Below, piece after piece: positions 51,125-59,686 of a DNA stretch of 64,000 bases. Every line of letters begins with the position of its first letter. Within the stretch, counting starts at the first letter, position 1. Source of the DNA: an uncultured Pseudomonadales bacterium (GTDB taxonomy: Bacteria > Pseudomonadota > Gammaproteobacteria > Pseudomonadales > Pseudohongiellaceae); NCBI GenBank assembly GCA_949372635.1, contig CASIAB010000006.1, positions 52,243-116,242 of the forward strand, written 5' to 3'. Made by a program: the position numbers and the translations under genes. The notes under the pieces were generated by a model that had not been told where the DNA came from, made no database searches, and worked only from the letters and a program-made list of their open reading frames with translations.

Positions 51125-51772
51125 CTATAAAGAATTGGCTTGACGCACTAATTCATTTTTACGGGATTCTAACTCCGCTATTAATTCCTTCGCCAGAGGC
51201 TCCACTGTATTGCCCTGATCATCGGTATTCTCATACTTGGCCTGCTCTGCCGCCAATGTCGTCAAGAGTTCTTCCGCGGTCTCTATAGCTCGCGTTAACG
51301 TAGTAACTCTCGACTCTTCTTCGCCTACTTCTGTCTCGATTGAGGCTATTTGTTGTTCCAATGCTGCAATTCTGTCTAGCCTGTCTTGTCGCTCAGCTTC
51401 AGCTATCACAGCGCGTCGCTCACGCTCCGCCTCCTCGGCCGCTTCTTTCTGTTTGCGTTCCGCATCTGCTCGGGCTCTAGCCTCGACAACCTGCCGCTCT
51501 CTTGCCTGCTCAACTCTCGTGCGCTCCGCAGCCTCTCTATCTCGCTGAAGCTGAAGCACTGCAGCACGAGCGCTAGCTTGGTCCGCCGAGAGTTGCGAAG
51601 CCTCCTGCTCTGCCGCTACACATTCGGCTTCGAAAGCTGCGATCTCCGCTTCTCTCGAGGCCTGAGACGCGCAAGACGCCAGCACCAGCAGCATTAAAGT
51701 AACTGATACTCCTCGGATTTTAACAGCACTAGCAAATCGGCGTGCTACATGTTTCTGTAAATGGTTTTTCAT
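51125..51772 (-). CDS. Coiled-coil lipoprotein of unknown function
   Basis: A 215-residue protein with a basic N-terminus, a hydrophobic signal (VTLMLLVLASC) and a lipobox cysteine near residue 34. Almost all of the mature chain (about residues 40-190) is an Ala/Glu/Arg-rich heptad pattern, indicating a long coiled coil (for example AERTRVEQARERQVVEARAR). No aspartate follows the cysteine (C-A-S), so outer-membrane sorting is likely. Not assigned to a named family; the composition gives little specific homology. Confidence 0.75.
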   Translation of the reverse strand: MKNHLQKHVARRFASAVKIRGVSVTLMLLVLASCASQASREAEIAAFEAECVAAEQEASQLSADQASARAAVLQLQRDREAAERTRVEQARERQVVEARARADAERKQKEAAEEAERERRAVIAEAERQDRLDRIAALEQQIASIETEVGEEESRVTTLTRAIETAEELLTTLAAEQAKYENTDDQGNTVEPLAKELIAELESRKNELVRQANSL

Positions 51773-52016
51773 GACAATTTCCTTCAGACTAAGTGCCCGG
51801 CATTAAGTGCACTTCCTAACTATCAAGGGATACTAACTCCAAGCTATTCTTTAATGTATTATTTTCACTATAAATCGTAGATTCTATCGCCTTTGTCATA
51901 CTTTATAGCGATAAACACGTTGTTTGTCAGTAAAATCTAAACCTACGCCTATTATCGGCAGGATCTGGGTACTTTGCATTCCGGTGGCTTGATCCAGCGA
52001 GCAATACGAATTAATC

Positions 52017-53375
52017 ATGAGCAGGCAAGCCACATTGGACTCTAGACATTCAACACACCCGAAGCTTTCCATACTCTTGCTGCGACCTATTGCAGTGCTG
52101 CTCCTCAGCGCCCCCGTGATAGTGCTGCTACTTTTTATAGAGACCTCGCCCAGCCTGGTTGCTGAACAACAGTTTACTGATGAAGAGCTTTCCAGAATTG
52201 AAACCTTGCTGCTTGACAGCACACCGCAGTTCCCTAGCATTGCCAGCCGGCATGAACTACAACTCAATTCTGAGGAGCTGAACCTACTGCTGCGCTATGC
52301 GGCTAACATTATGAACCTTTCCTCCGACTGGGCAACAGCAGCTGCGTTATCCCAAGGCAATCTCAATGCACAATTGAGTGTTCGGCTAGGCTCAGGACCG
52401 CTACCCATGTACTTAAATGTAGAGGCCAGCTTCAACAAGGATGACAATCGGCTAACGTTGAATGCACTACGAATAGGCAAGATGGCTGTACCTAATAGAT
52501 TTCTACAATTTACCCTGCAGCGCCTAGGAGGTAACCTCGCAACAGAAAACATCACTTATCTGGATATCAGTGAACTGATCAACAATGTTGAAAGTGTCGA
52601 GCTCGAACAGAATGAAATAAGAGTTGCAATGCATTGGAACCCAGATCTAATTAGCCGCATCGGTAACCAGGCGCAACAGCTTTTTATATCTAAACAAGAT
52701 CAGAAACGAATAATCGACTACTACGCCATTATCACAAACATAGCGGCCGCCGTGCCTATCGACATTCGGGCTGTATCGATCAATGCCTTTATATCGCCAT
52801 TGTTTGCAGCGGCAGCAGAGAAAACCTTAGCGGGCAGTGACCCTATTGCGGAGAATCGAACTGCATTTCAAACCCTTGCCATCTATTTAAATCAAGAATC
52901 GATCGCACAACTCATCGGGGAAGAAGCTGCTGCTGAAATTGAACTAGCTCCCTTTATAGAGGCAAGACTGTTCAGGCGCCAGGATCTAGCACAACATCTA
53001 ATTTCGATAGCAGCAATCACAGCTTCGGCTGGCGCGGATCTCGCGCAAATGTTATCGACAACAAAGGAAGCCTATGATGCCCGCTACCGCTCTGGTTTCA
53101 GTTTTTCTGATCTGACTGCGAATAGCGTAGGCGTCACCATGGCACAACTTGCAACGCGCAACCCTGAAACTGCGAAGATCATGCAAGGCCGGCTGGCAGG
53201 TCTGCAGAATGAATCTGACTATATGCCCCAGGTAGGCAACAATCAAGATGGCCTATCCGAAACCGACTTCAATGCAATGTACACAGACAGAAACAGTCCC
53301 CAATACCTAGAGCGACTCGCTCAAATTCAGACACTCATCGATAGCCGTCCGCTCTTTTCCGGATTTCTTCAATAG
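52017..53375 (+). CDS. Unknown membrane-anchored protein
   Basis: A 452-residue protein that I do not recognise. It has one N-terminal membrane helix (about residues 22-42, LLRPIAVLLLSAPVIVLLLF) and a large, probably periplasmic, region without other clear membrane segments. The first half looks beta-rich (NAQLSVRLGSGPLPMYLNVE), the second mostly helical and acidic, with no catalytic motif and no cysteines noticed. It is followed 41 bases later by a DksA-like gene on the same strand. The 244-base region upstream contains an inverted TATCGC/GCGATA pair near 51880-51911. Confidence 0.7.
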   Translation: MSRQATLDSRHSTHPKLSILLLRPIAVLLLSAPVIVLLLFIETSPSLVAEQQFTDEELSRIETLLLDSTPQFPSIASRHELQLNSEELNLLLRYAANIMNLSSDWATAAALSQGNLNAQLSVRLGSGPLPMYLNVEASFNKDDNRLTLNALRIGKMAVPNRFLQFTLQRLGGNLATENITYLDISELINNVESVELEQNEIRVAMHWNPDLISRIGNQAQQLFISKQDQKRIIDYYAIITNIAAAVPIDIRAVSINAFISPLFAAAAEKTLAGSDPIAENRTAFQTLAIYLNQESIAQLIGEEAAAEIELAPFIEARLFRRQDLAQHLISIAAITASAGADLAQMLSTTKEAYDARYRSGFSFSDLTANSVGVTMAQLATRNPETAKIMQGRLAGLQNESDYMPQVGNNQDGLSETDFNAMYTDRNSPQYLERLAQIQTLIDSRPLFSGFLQ

Positions 53376-53416
53376 AAGACTCGTTCAACTAAACTAACCT
53401 TAAAGGCTAACCCATA

Positions 53417-53776
53417 TTGGACCAGCTCACGCCCAAGCAAACACAAGAACTGCGCTCACTACTGCAAACCAGCAAAACCAAATTGGAACAACAGCTGCTT
53501 GATGCTAAATTTGCTACGGGTGTTGTAATCCTAGATCAAAGTTCTGTGGGCAGGGTTTCTCGAGTTGATGCGATGCAACAGCAAAGCATGGCAGTATCGA
53601 CTCAAGCGAAAGCAGAGGCCACTTTGAGAAAGGTCATCATCGCCCTGAAACGAATGGATGGAGAAAGTTTTGGCTACTGCAGCCAGTGCGACGAACCCAT
53701 AAAGTTCAACAGACTAAAAGTGCAGCCCCAGGCAAGCCATTGCTTGAGGTGCCAAGTTCAACTAGATCACATCTAG
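53417..53776 (+). CDS. DksA/TraR-family zinc-finger protein (short paralogue)
   Basis: A 119-residue relative of DksA that may bind in the RNA-polymerase secondary channel. It starts at a TTG. An N-terminal helical region contains SSVGRVSRVDAMQQQSMA. The C4 zinc finger (CSQC, 17 residues, then CLRC) is intact. It lacks the longer coiled-coil of true DksA, which is encoded separately at 57940. The stop codon is the second arm of a small inverted repeat (ACTAGA/TCTAGT, 53761-53777). Confidence 0.88.
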   Translation: MDQLTPKQTQELRSLLQTSKTKLEQQLLDAKFATGVVILDQSSVGRVSRVDAMQQQSMAVSTQAKAEATLRKVIIALKRMDGESFGYCSQCDEPIKFNRLKVQPQASHCLRCQVQLDHI

Positions 53777-53873
53777 TACAGACGTTATCATTAGTACTTA
53801 GCTTCCAAATTCCAGAATGCTGGTGTATAACACCGCCAGCATTGCCTCCATTGAACTCATCTGAGCCGCCATC

Positions 53874-55103
53874 ATGACCAAAAAAGGCTTTAACACTATA
53901 AATCTGCATTCCGACCGCAGAGACAACCCGGAACATGGTGTATTGCACAAGGCCATTCATCCGTCAGTCGCCTATGGCTATGAAGATGCCAGAGAACTGG
54001 CTGAAGTCTTTCAAGGGAAACGTGCGGGCTATAACTATGGTCGGCAGCTAAACCCAACCGTCACTGCACTGCAGAATAGAATTACGGCAATGGAAGATGG
54101 TATCGCCACCGCGGTCTTCGCGACTGGCATGGCCGCTATCGCATCTACCATGCTGTCACTCCTTAAGCAGGGAGACCACATCGTCTCTAGCGCATTCCTG
54201 TTCGGCAACACGAATAGTCTTTTTGGCACATTTCAGAGTCTCGGCATCGAGGTAACTTTCGTCGATGCGACTGACGTTGTTGAGGTTAAATCTGCGATCA
54301 AAGAAAATACCCGATTGGTGTTTGTAGAAACTATCGCTAATCCTGCCACACAGATCGCAGACTTAGCGGGAATTGGCGCGCTGTGCAAACGCGAAAATAT
54401 AATCTTTTGTGTCGACAACACCATGACCTCGCCGCATCTGTTTCAGCCAAAGTCGGTTGGCGCCAGCTTCAGTGTTAATTCCCTAACGAAATACATAGGC
54501 GGCCATGGCAACGCACTCGGCGGCGCAATAACCGATACCGGACTCTACGATTGGACTAGCTTCGCGAATATTTACGACGATTATAAAAACCAAGACCCCC
54601 AGTTGTGGGGCATTACTCAGGTGAAAAAGAAGGGACTGCGAGACATCGGAGCCTCTTTAGGCCCTGAAGCCGCTCATCATCTGGCAGTAGGTTCTGAGAC
54701 ACTGAGCCTGCGCATGAAGCAAGCGTGCAGCAACGCCCAAGAAGTCGCCGAGTTCTGCGCACAGCATCCCAAGGTGAAGCAGGTTTACTATCCCGGACTA
54801 CCCGAGCATCCACAGCATACGCGAGCAAAAGAACTGTTTAATGGCTTTGGTTCAATTATGAGCATCGACCTCGTCGACAGCGTCGATTGTTTCGATGTGT
54901 TAAACGCGATGGATAATATAGTCTCATCCAGCAATCTCGGAGATACTCGCACTCTCGCCATTCCTGTTGCCCATACAATCTATTATGAGATGGGAGCAGA
55001 ACGTCGCTCCTCAATGGGCATCGGTGACTCCATGATTCGCTTCTCCATCGGTATAGAGGAAGTCGATGATCTGCTGGCAGATTTTAAGAAAGCCCTTGCT
55101 TAA
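53874..55103 (+). CDS. Cystathionine gamma-synthase family PLP enzyme
   Basis: A 409-residue trans-sulphuration-type enzyme. The PLP lysine is in VNSLTKYIGGHGNALGGA, the cofactor-binding aspartate in FCVDNTMTSPHLFQP, and the N-terminal YNYGRQLNPTV matches the substrate loop of the family. Possible activities are cystathionine gamma-synthase, O-acetylhomoserine sulphhydrylase or methionine gamma-lyase; sequence reading cannot choose. It is 21 bases before a small Rieske gene and 97 after the DksA-like gene. Confidence 0.88.
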   Translation: MTKKGFNTINLHSDRRDNPEHGVLHKAIHPSVAYGYEDARELAEVFQGKRAGYNYGRQLNPTVTALQNRITAMEDGIATAVFATGMAAIASTMLSLLKQGDHIVSSAFLFGNTNSLFGTFQSLGIEVTFVDATDVVEVKSAIKENTRLVFVETIANPATQIADLAGIGALCKRENIIFCVDNTMTSPHLFQPKSVGASFSVNSLTKYIGGHGNALGGAITDTGLYDWTSFANIYDDYKNQDPQLWGITQVKKKGLRDIGASLGPEAAHHLAVGSETLSLRMKQACSNAQEVAEFCAQHPKVKQVYYPGLPEHPQHTRAKELFNGFGSIMSIDLVDSVDCFDVLNAMDNIVSSSNLGDTRTLAIPVAHTIYYEMGAERRSSMGIGDSMIRFSIGIEEVDDLLADFKKALA

Positions 55104-55124
55104 CTATTAGTCAATGGAAGACTC

Positions 55125-55472
55125 ATGATTAGTATTATTAGTGCAGATGAGATAGAAGAAGGTACCTCAAAAGGGTTTGAGATTAACAATCGTTATATGT
55201 TTGCTGTTAAGAAGGATGCTATAGTCTTTTTATATTGGAATCGCTGTCCGCATCTGGGTACTCCACTAGAATGGGAGGAAGATCGATTTCTAGACCCCGA
55301 TGGCGCGTTAATCATCTGTTCCACCCACGGCGCACTTTTCGAGATAGAGGGTGGCCGCTGTCTAGCAGGCCCTTGCAAGGGCAAACACCTACAAGCAATA
55401 CCGTTTGTCTTAGACAAGGGTATGGTCTTGGTCGAAGAATCGGCACTGTGCGCTCCGACCCCGTTGCAATAA
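55125..55472 (+). CDS. Small Rieske [2Fe-2S] protein
   Basis: A 115-residue soluble Rieske domain. Cluster ligands are visible as CPHLGTPLEW and, after an acidic insert, CSTHGALF. No signal or membrane anchor is present, so a cytoplasmic electron-transfer role is likely. Family members resemble the ferredoxin component of dioxygenases. It follows the PLP lyase gene by 21 bases, so the two may be cotranscribed, but no oxygenase lies nearby. Confidence 0.88.
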   Translation: MISIISADEIEEGTSKGFEINNRYMFAVKKDAIVFLYWNRCPHLGTPLEWEEDRFLDPDGALIICSTHGALFEIEGGRCLAGPCKGKHLQAIPFVLDKGMVLVEESALCAPTPLQ

Positions 55473-55506
55473 TGCGTTCAGAATATCCGTTAGCGCTCAT
55501 TCGATT

Positions 55507-56232
55507 CTAACTTAAAAGCACGGGCACCTTTTCCCTCAGCGTGACAAGCGAATTTTGCACATCAAAGTCGGCTCGATAGGCAATTACCTCCACACCCTTC
55601 GACACTACTTCTCTAAGCAAGCGACCATACTCAGGGTCTATATTATCTGCAGGGATAATGCGTTGTATGCCGCTGTGCTGAACACAAAACAGCAACACCG
55701 CTCGATAACCTAAGGAATGCATATGCAGTAACTCTTGCAGATGCTTCTGGCCGCGAGTTGTGACAGCATCAGGAAAGCTGCCTAGCCCGTCACCCAAACC
55801 AAGGCTCACATTCTTTACTTCGACATAACACATTGCATCCGGGTCCTTCGCTGTTCCCTCGAGAAGTAAGTCGATGCGGCTTTTCTGTTCTCCATAGGCT
55901 ACTTCAGTGCGTAGTGATCTATAAGCCGTCAGCTCCTCGATCTTATTCGATGCAATTGCTTCGTGTACGAGCTTGTTAGCCAAACCTGTGTTAATCCCAA
56001 CAATATGCTTCGACTCGACCTCAACAAGCTCCCAAGTGCAAGCGTACTTCCTCTTTGGATTTTCAGAGTCGGAATACCAGATTCTGCTGCCAGGGTCCTG
56101 GCAATTCTTCATCGAACCAGGGTTAGGACAATGGATCGTTATGGACTCTCCCTCCTGATTCGTAATATCAGCCAGAAATCTTTTATAGCGTTTTAGTAAA
56201 ACGCCTTCCTGTAATTTCTTTTGCAGCTGCAT
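55507..56232 (-). CDS. sfsA: SfsA, sugar fermentation stimulation protein family
   Basis: A 241-residue SfsA protein, a nuclease-like fold reported to bind DNA in E. coli; the biochemical role is uncertain. Motifs include the N-terminal KRYKRFLADI, HCPNPGSMKNC, SRIDLLLEG and CYVEVKNVSL, with the acidic residues expected of a PD-(D/E)XK core. The gene is in the conserved sfsA-aminotransferase-dksA-gluQ-cbrAB neighbourhood. Confidence 0.94.
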   Translation of the reverse strand: MQLQKKLQEGVLLKRYKRFLADITNQEGESITIHCPNPGSMKNCQDPGSRIWYSDSENPKRKYACTWELVEVESKHIVGINTGLANKLVHEAIASNKIEELTAYRSLRTEVAYGEQKSRIDLLLEGTAKDPDAMCYVEVKNVSLGLGDGLGSFPDAVTTRGQKHLQELLHMHSLGYRAVLLFCVQHSGIQRIIPADNIDPEYGRLLREVVSKGVEVIAYRADFDVQNSLVTLREKVPVLLS

Positions 56233-56268
56233 AGAAAAGAGTCCCGCGGATTGAGAAAGGAAAGTGGT

Positions 56269-57438
56269 TTATAGCAAGGCGCTCTGAAGCCGCTGAACAC
56301 CTAGCTCTAAACTGTCCATGTCTGTAGTAAATGCTATACGCACATGGCTCTTGCTTTCGAAATCACCAAAATCTGTACCTGGAGTCATGGCGACTCCATG
56401 ATCTTCTAACATGTCATGACAAAATTTCTCACAGTCATCAGAGAACTTAGAAATATCGACATAGACATAAAATGCCCCCTGAATATTCTCACAAAGCAAG
56501 AAGCCCATACTTTTCAGCGCTCCGGTCAGGAAGTCTCTTCGGTAGCGAAATGCCTGCCTGCGCTCCTCGAAGATGCGTTTGGCTTCGGGGGTAAACGCAG
56601 CCAAAGCCGCGTATTGTGAAATTGAGGATGCCGATATATACATATTCTGAGCGAGTATAGTTGCCATCTCAATATGTTCTTGTGGCAATACAATCCAGCC
56701 CAAGCGCCACCCAGTCATGCCGAAGTATTTAGAAAAGCTATTCACTACAAAGGCTGATTGATCTAACTCCAGAACACTAGGCAGGTCGTCAACGTAGTGC
56801 AGACCATGATAAATCTCATCAACTAAAAGATGCTTCTGCCTCGATGTCGCCCAATTACAGGCAGCTTTAAGTTTCGATCGCTCCAGTATTGTGCCGGTAG
56901 GGTTACTCGGAGATGCCAACCACAGGCCGCTCGTATTATCTGTGCAGTATTCATCTAACTGCTCTAGCGTAGGCTGGAAATTCTGCTCTATACCTACCGG
57001 AATTAGCTGCGGCTGCGCTAACATCATGTGAATGAAGTTCCGCACACAAGGATAGGCAGGATCGCTAAGTAAGACACCATCACCAGCGCGCACCAGTAGA
57101 TTCGCCAATAGATTAAGGCCTCCACTCGCGCCTGGCGTGATCAGTATACGATTCGCGTCAACCTCAACGTTATAGTTTTCCTGGTAGTGGACAGATAAGC
57201 ACTCTCTCAACTCGGCAAGGCCCGAAGCCGCTGTGTACTGCGTCAACCCATCATCAAGAGCCCTCTTTCCTGCATCTATGATTGGCTGTGCTGAAGAGAA
57301 ATCGGGCTCACCGACCTCCATATGCACGATTCGGCACCCCTGGGATTCCAAGTACTGCGCTCGAGCCATGACCGTCATCACGCGAAAAGGGTTCACCTTC
57401 GATAGTGGGCCTTGACCCGCTATTCTCTCATTGGACAT
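56269..57438 (-). CDS. Class I PLP-dependent aminotransferase
   Basis: A 389-residue fold-type I aminotransferase. The PLP lysine is in VNSFSKYFGMTGWRLGW, and the cofactor-contacting region VDEIYHGLHY and ITPGASGGLNLLANLL are visible. The substrate is not evident; in pseudomonads this locus gene is annotated only as a probable aminotransferase. It is transcribed with sfsA, 36 bases downstream. Confidence 0.9.
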   Translation of the reverse strand: MSNERIAGQGPLSKVNPFRVMTVMARAQYLESQGCRIVHMEVGEPDFSSAQPIIDAGKRALDDGLTQYTAASGLAELRECLSVHYQENYNVEVDANRILITPGASGGLNLLANLLVRAGDGVLLSDPAYPCVRNFIHMMLAQPQLIPVGIEQNFQPTLEQLDEYCTDNTSGLWLASPSNPTGTILERSKLKAACNWATSRQKHLLVDEIYHGLHYVDDLPSVLELDQSAFVVNSFSKYFGMTGWRLGWIVLPQEHIEMATILAQNMYISASSISQYAALAAFTPEAKRIFEERRQAFRYRRDFLTGALKSMGFLLCENIQGAFYVYVDISKFSDDCEKFCHDMLEDHGVAMTPGTDFGDFESKSHVRIAFTTDMDSLELGVQRLQSALL

Positions 57439-57637
57439 ACTAACGTTCCTGCAGAAACATAGGGCTATGTAAGTGGGTCATTATAATAGATCAATTTTGA
57501 AGACAGCTAGGTATAAATAGTCGATTACATCGAAGAATTTTCAGTCCCGATGCGTATAAGCTGAAAGCCGCGTAAATGAACTTCGTGTCCACTGATTCTT
57601 CATCATGAACACTGAATGAATGGACACGACGACACAA

Positions 57638-57715
57638 TGGCACGGTCGAGAGGCGAACCAGAAACCTTCACCGCCAGAGCCTCAAAATCAGCTCGATGCT
57701 CTATCCAACTAACTA
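57638..57715 (-). other. tRNA-like remnant
   Basis: On the minus strand the 14 bases AGTTGGATAGAGCA match a tRNA D-arm, and CTGGTTCG resembles a T-arm 38 bases later. A GTGCCA occurs where a 3' end might be. The acceptor 5' strand is missing, the anticodon stem does not pair properly (GAGC/GCTC with a 10-base loop), and the T-stem has a mismatch, so it cannot be a working tRNA. It lies in a 501-base gap (57439-57939) that otherwise holds no supported gene. An inverted CGTGTCCA/TGGACACG pair flanks it (57584-57628). Confidence 0.35.
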
Positions 57716-57939
57716 ATGATTTTTATAGCATCCCCATAGAGAATCTGGTAGCTTACCGAGCTTTCTTAAAAATGCTCGTTTCCAACGCAAAAAGCACGCA
57801 AGAATCCATCATCAAGCTCTACCGATTACGTTCCAATGAGTTTGTTTTATAAATGAAAAATCCTCATATACGCGGCAGCTTGCCTTCAAGACAAGCAATA
57901 CAATTCGCTAAATAGGGATACACAGAGGCATTAGCGCTA

Positions 57940-58383
57940 ATGGCTAACTCTCAAGGCTTAGAATCACAACCGGTTCTAAAAAACTTCGTTCCGTACAAGC
58001 CAAAGAAAAAAGAAGTGTACATGAACGAGAAACAACGCGAGCACTTCAGGGTTATACTTCTGGACTGGCGCGAGCAGTTGATGCAAGAAGTCGATCGCAC
58101 TGTGCATCACATGCAAGACGATGCCGCGAACTATCCAGATCCCGCCGATCGTGCAACTCAGGAAGAGGAATTTAGCCTCGAACTGCGCACGCGTGACCGA
58201 GAACGGAAACTAATCAAGAAGATCGATAGCACCATCGAGCTCATCGCTCAAGATGACTATGGCTACTGTGATTCTTGCGGAATCGATATAGGTATCCGCA
58301 GACTTGAAGCACGACCGACTGCGAACAAGTGCATCGATTGTAAGACTTTAGACGAGATTAAAGAAAAACAACTCGGTAGCTAA
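57940..58383 (+). CDS. dksA: DksA, RNA polymerase-binding transcription factor
   Basis: Potentiates ppGpp by binding the RNA-polymerase secondary channel. It is 147 residues long with the coiled-coil region including the tip aspartates and alanine (PDPADRATQ). The zinc finger is CDSC followed by CIDC. The N-terminal 27 residues, [19 protein letters not shown], match pseudomonad DksA. Only a weak AGAGG precedes the ATG. gluQ follows after a structured spacer. Confidence 0.97.
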   Translation: MANSQGLESQPVLKNFVPYKPKKKEVYMNEKQREHFRVILLDWREQLMQEVDRTVHHMQDDAANYPDPADRATQEEEFSLELRTRDRERKLIKKIDSTIELIAQDDYGYCDSCGIDIGIRRLEARPTANKCIDCKTLDEIKEKQLGS

Positions 58384-58395
58384 GCTACCCTATAT

Positions 58396-58433
58396 AGCCG
58401 CCTGCGCTCCTCCAAGAGATAGCGCAAGCGGCT
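58396..58433 (+). terminator. Stem-loop between dksA and gluQ
   Basis: AGCCGC and TGCGCT pair with AGCGCA and GCGGCT across a 12-base loop, with one C/A mismatch between the two six-base blocks. It starts 13 bases after the dksA stop. There is no T-run, so it could be a weak terminator or attenuator that separates dksA from gluQ. A terminator in this gap is described in Shigella flexneri. Confidence 0.55.
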
Positions 58434-58518
58434 GCTCTCAATCCCATTCAGAATCCACCAATTTAGCCCTTCACGATTGAGAGAGATACGGACCCAATCC
58501 GTACTAAGCTACTGCTCA

Positions 58519-59430
58519 ATGAAAAAACCAACAATCTCCCAAGTCGATTCGAAGCCCAGACCAGGCTACATCGGTCGGTTCGCTCCCTCGCCCACAGGCC
58601 CCCTCCACTTCGGCTCGCTGCTTGCCGCACTAGCAAGCTACCTCGATGCGCGCGCAAACCAAGGTAAGTGGCTATTGCGCGTAGAAGACTTGGACCCGCC
58701 CAGAGAGCCTGCTGGAAGCGCTGGGCGAATCCTCCAGCAACTAGAAGATTTTGGCATGGATTGGGATGATGAAGTGCTCTATCAGAGCTCACGCTTGGAT
58801 GCTTATGAAGAAGTTATAGATCTGCTTCAAGACAAGGGCCTGTGCTATCCCTGCGATTGCACTCGACCACAGATCAGAGAAATGGGATTGGTCTACAATG
58901 GTGCCTGTCGTGAACGGAACACGCCGCCGGAAATGCCCTACGCGTTGCGCTTGAAAACTGACGCACTAAAGCTAGGCTTTGATGATGGTATTCAAGGGCA
59001 CTTCGCCCAAGAACTCGAAGGCGAGGTTGGCGATTTCGTGATTCGCCGAAAGGACAAGCTATTTGCCTATCAGCTAGCTGTAGTTGTCGACGATGAGTTT
59101 CAGAACATAACTCACGTGGTGAGAGGCTGGGATCTCCTCGACTCAACCCCCAGACAAATCTATTTGCAAAGAGTCCTCGATTACCAAGAAATGAGCTACG
59201 CCCACATCCCGATCATCGTCGATGAAAAAGGGCAGAAACTCAGCAAACAGTCTTTTGCACCGTCGATTGAAACCGATAAAGCATCTCAGGCGATCTACAA
59301 GGCACTGACTTTTCTCGGCCAAGCACCACCTTTGGAAATAGAAAAAGAGAGCCCCAAGTCGCAATTGCAATGGGCTATAGCCAGCTGGAACAGTCAAGAG
59401 GTAGCAAAAATGGTTAGCCTGACATTATAG
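58519..59430 (+). CDS. gluQ: GluQ-RS, glutamyl-Q tRNA(Asp) synthetase
   Basis: Paralogue of the glutamyl-tRNA synthetase catalytic domain that attaches glutamate to queuosine in tRNA-Asp. The N-terminal GRFAPSPTGPLHFGSLLAA and KLSKQS (KMSKS equivalent) motifs are present. The zinc-binding cysteines lie in CYPCDC and GACRE. No anticodon-binding domain is present, so about 303 residues is complete. I chose the ATG at 58519; the open frame begins at 58477. Confidence 0.94.
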   Translation: MKKPTISQVDSKPRPGYIGRFAPSPTGPLHFGSLLAALASYLDARANQGKWLLRVEDLDPPREPAGSAGRILQQLEDFGMDWDDEVLYQSSRLDAYEEVIDLLQDKGLCYPCDCTRPQIREMGLVYNGACRERNTPPEMPYALRLKTDALKLGFDDGIQGHFAQELEGEVGDFVIRRKDKLFAYQLAVVVDDEFQNITHVVRGWDLLDSTPRQIYLQRVLDYQEMSYAHIPIIVDEKGQKLSKQSFAPSIETDKASQAIYKALTFLGQAPPLEIEKESPKSQLQWAIASWNSQEVAKMVSLTL

Positions 59431-59509
59431 TGTTGAATCTATTAGCCATAGACTTGATCAGACGCTCCTTATAACATTCAGCAAGTTTTACCACTGCGGA
59501 GGAATACCT

Positions 59510-59686
59510 GTGTATATACCTCGATCAATCTTGGTCCTGTTACTAATAATCTACCTGCTGTTCTTAATTAGTGTAGATTGGATCAACCAAAGCGCTGGCG
59601 ATTGGTATCGCCCGTTCTTTGTGGGCTTCATAGTAATCCTTGTCGCCAGCTGGTCTCATCGAGAACAGGATTCCGATGAATTTTGA
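59510..59686 (+). CDS. cbrX: CbrX, small membrane protein translationally coupled to cbrA
   Basis: A GTG-started frame of 58 codons with a strong GGAGG seven bases upstream. It encodes two hydrophobic segments (about residues 6-22 and 36-47, SILVLLLIIYLLFLI and FFVGFIVILVASW) and an acidic tail. Its stop overlaps the cbrA start by 11 bases. In Pseudomonas putida a small ORF, cbrX, lies directly before cbrA and couples its translation. Identification here rests on position, size and overlap. Confidence 0.75.
   Translation: MYIPRSILVLLLIIYLLFLISVDWINQSAGDWYRPFFVGFIVILVASWSHREQDSDEF

Noticed and set aside
57616..57852. 78-codon open frame before dksA
   Set aside because: It crosses the tRNA-like remnant, has no ribosome-binding site, ordinary composition and no recognisable domain. 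More likely chance.
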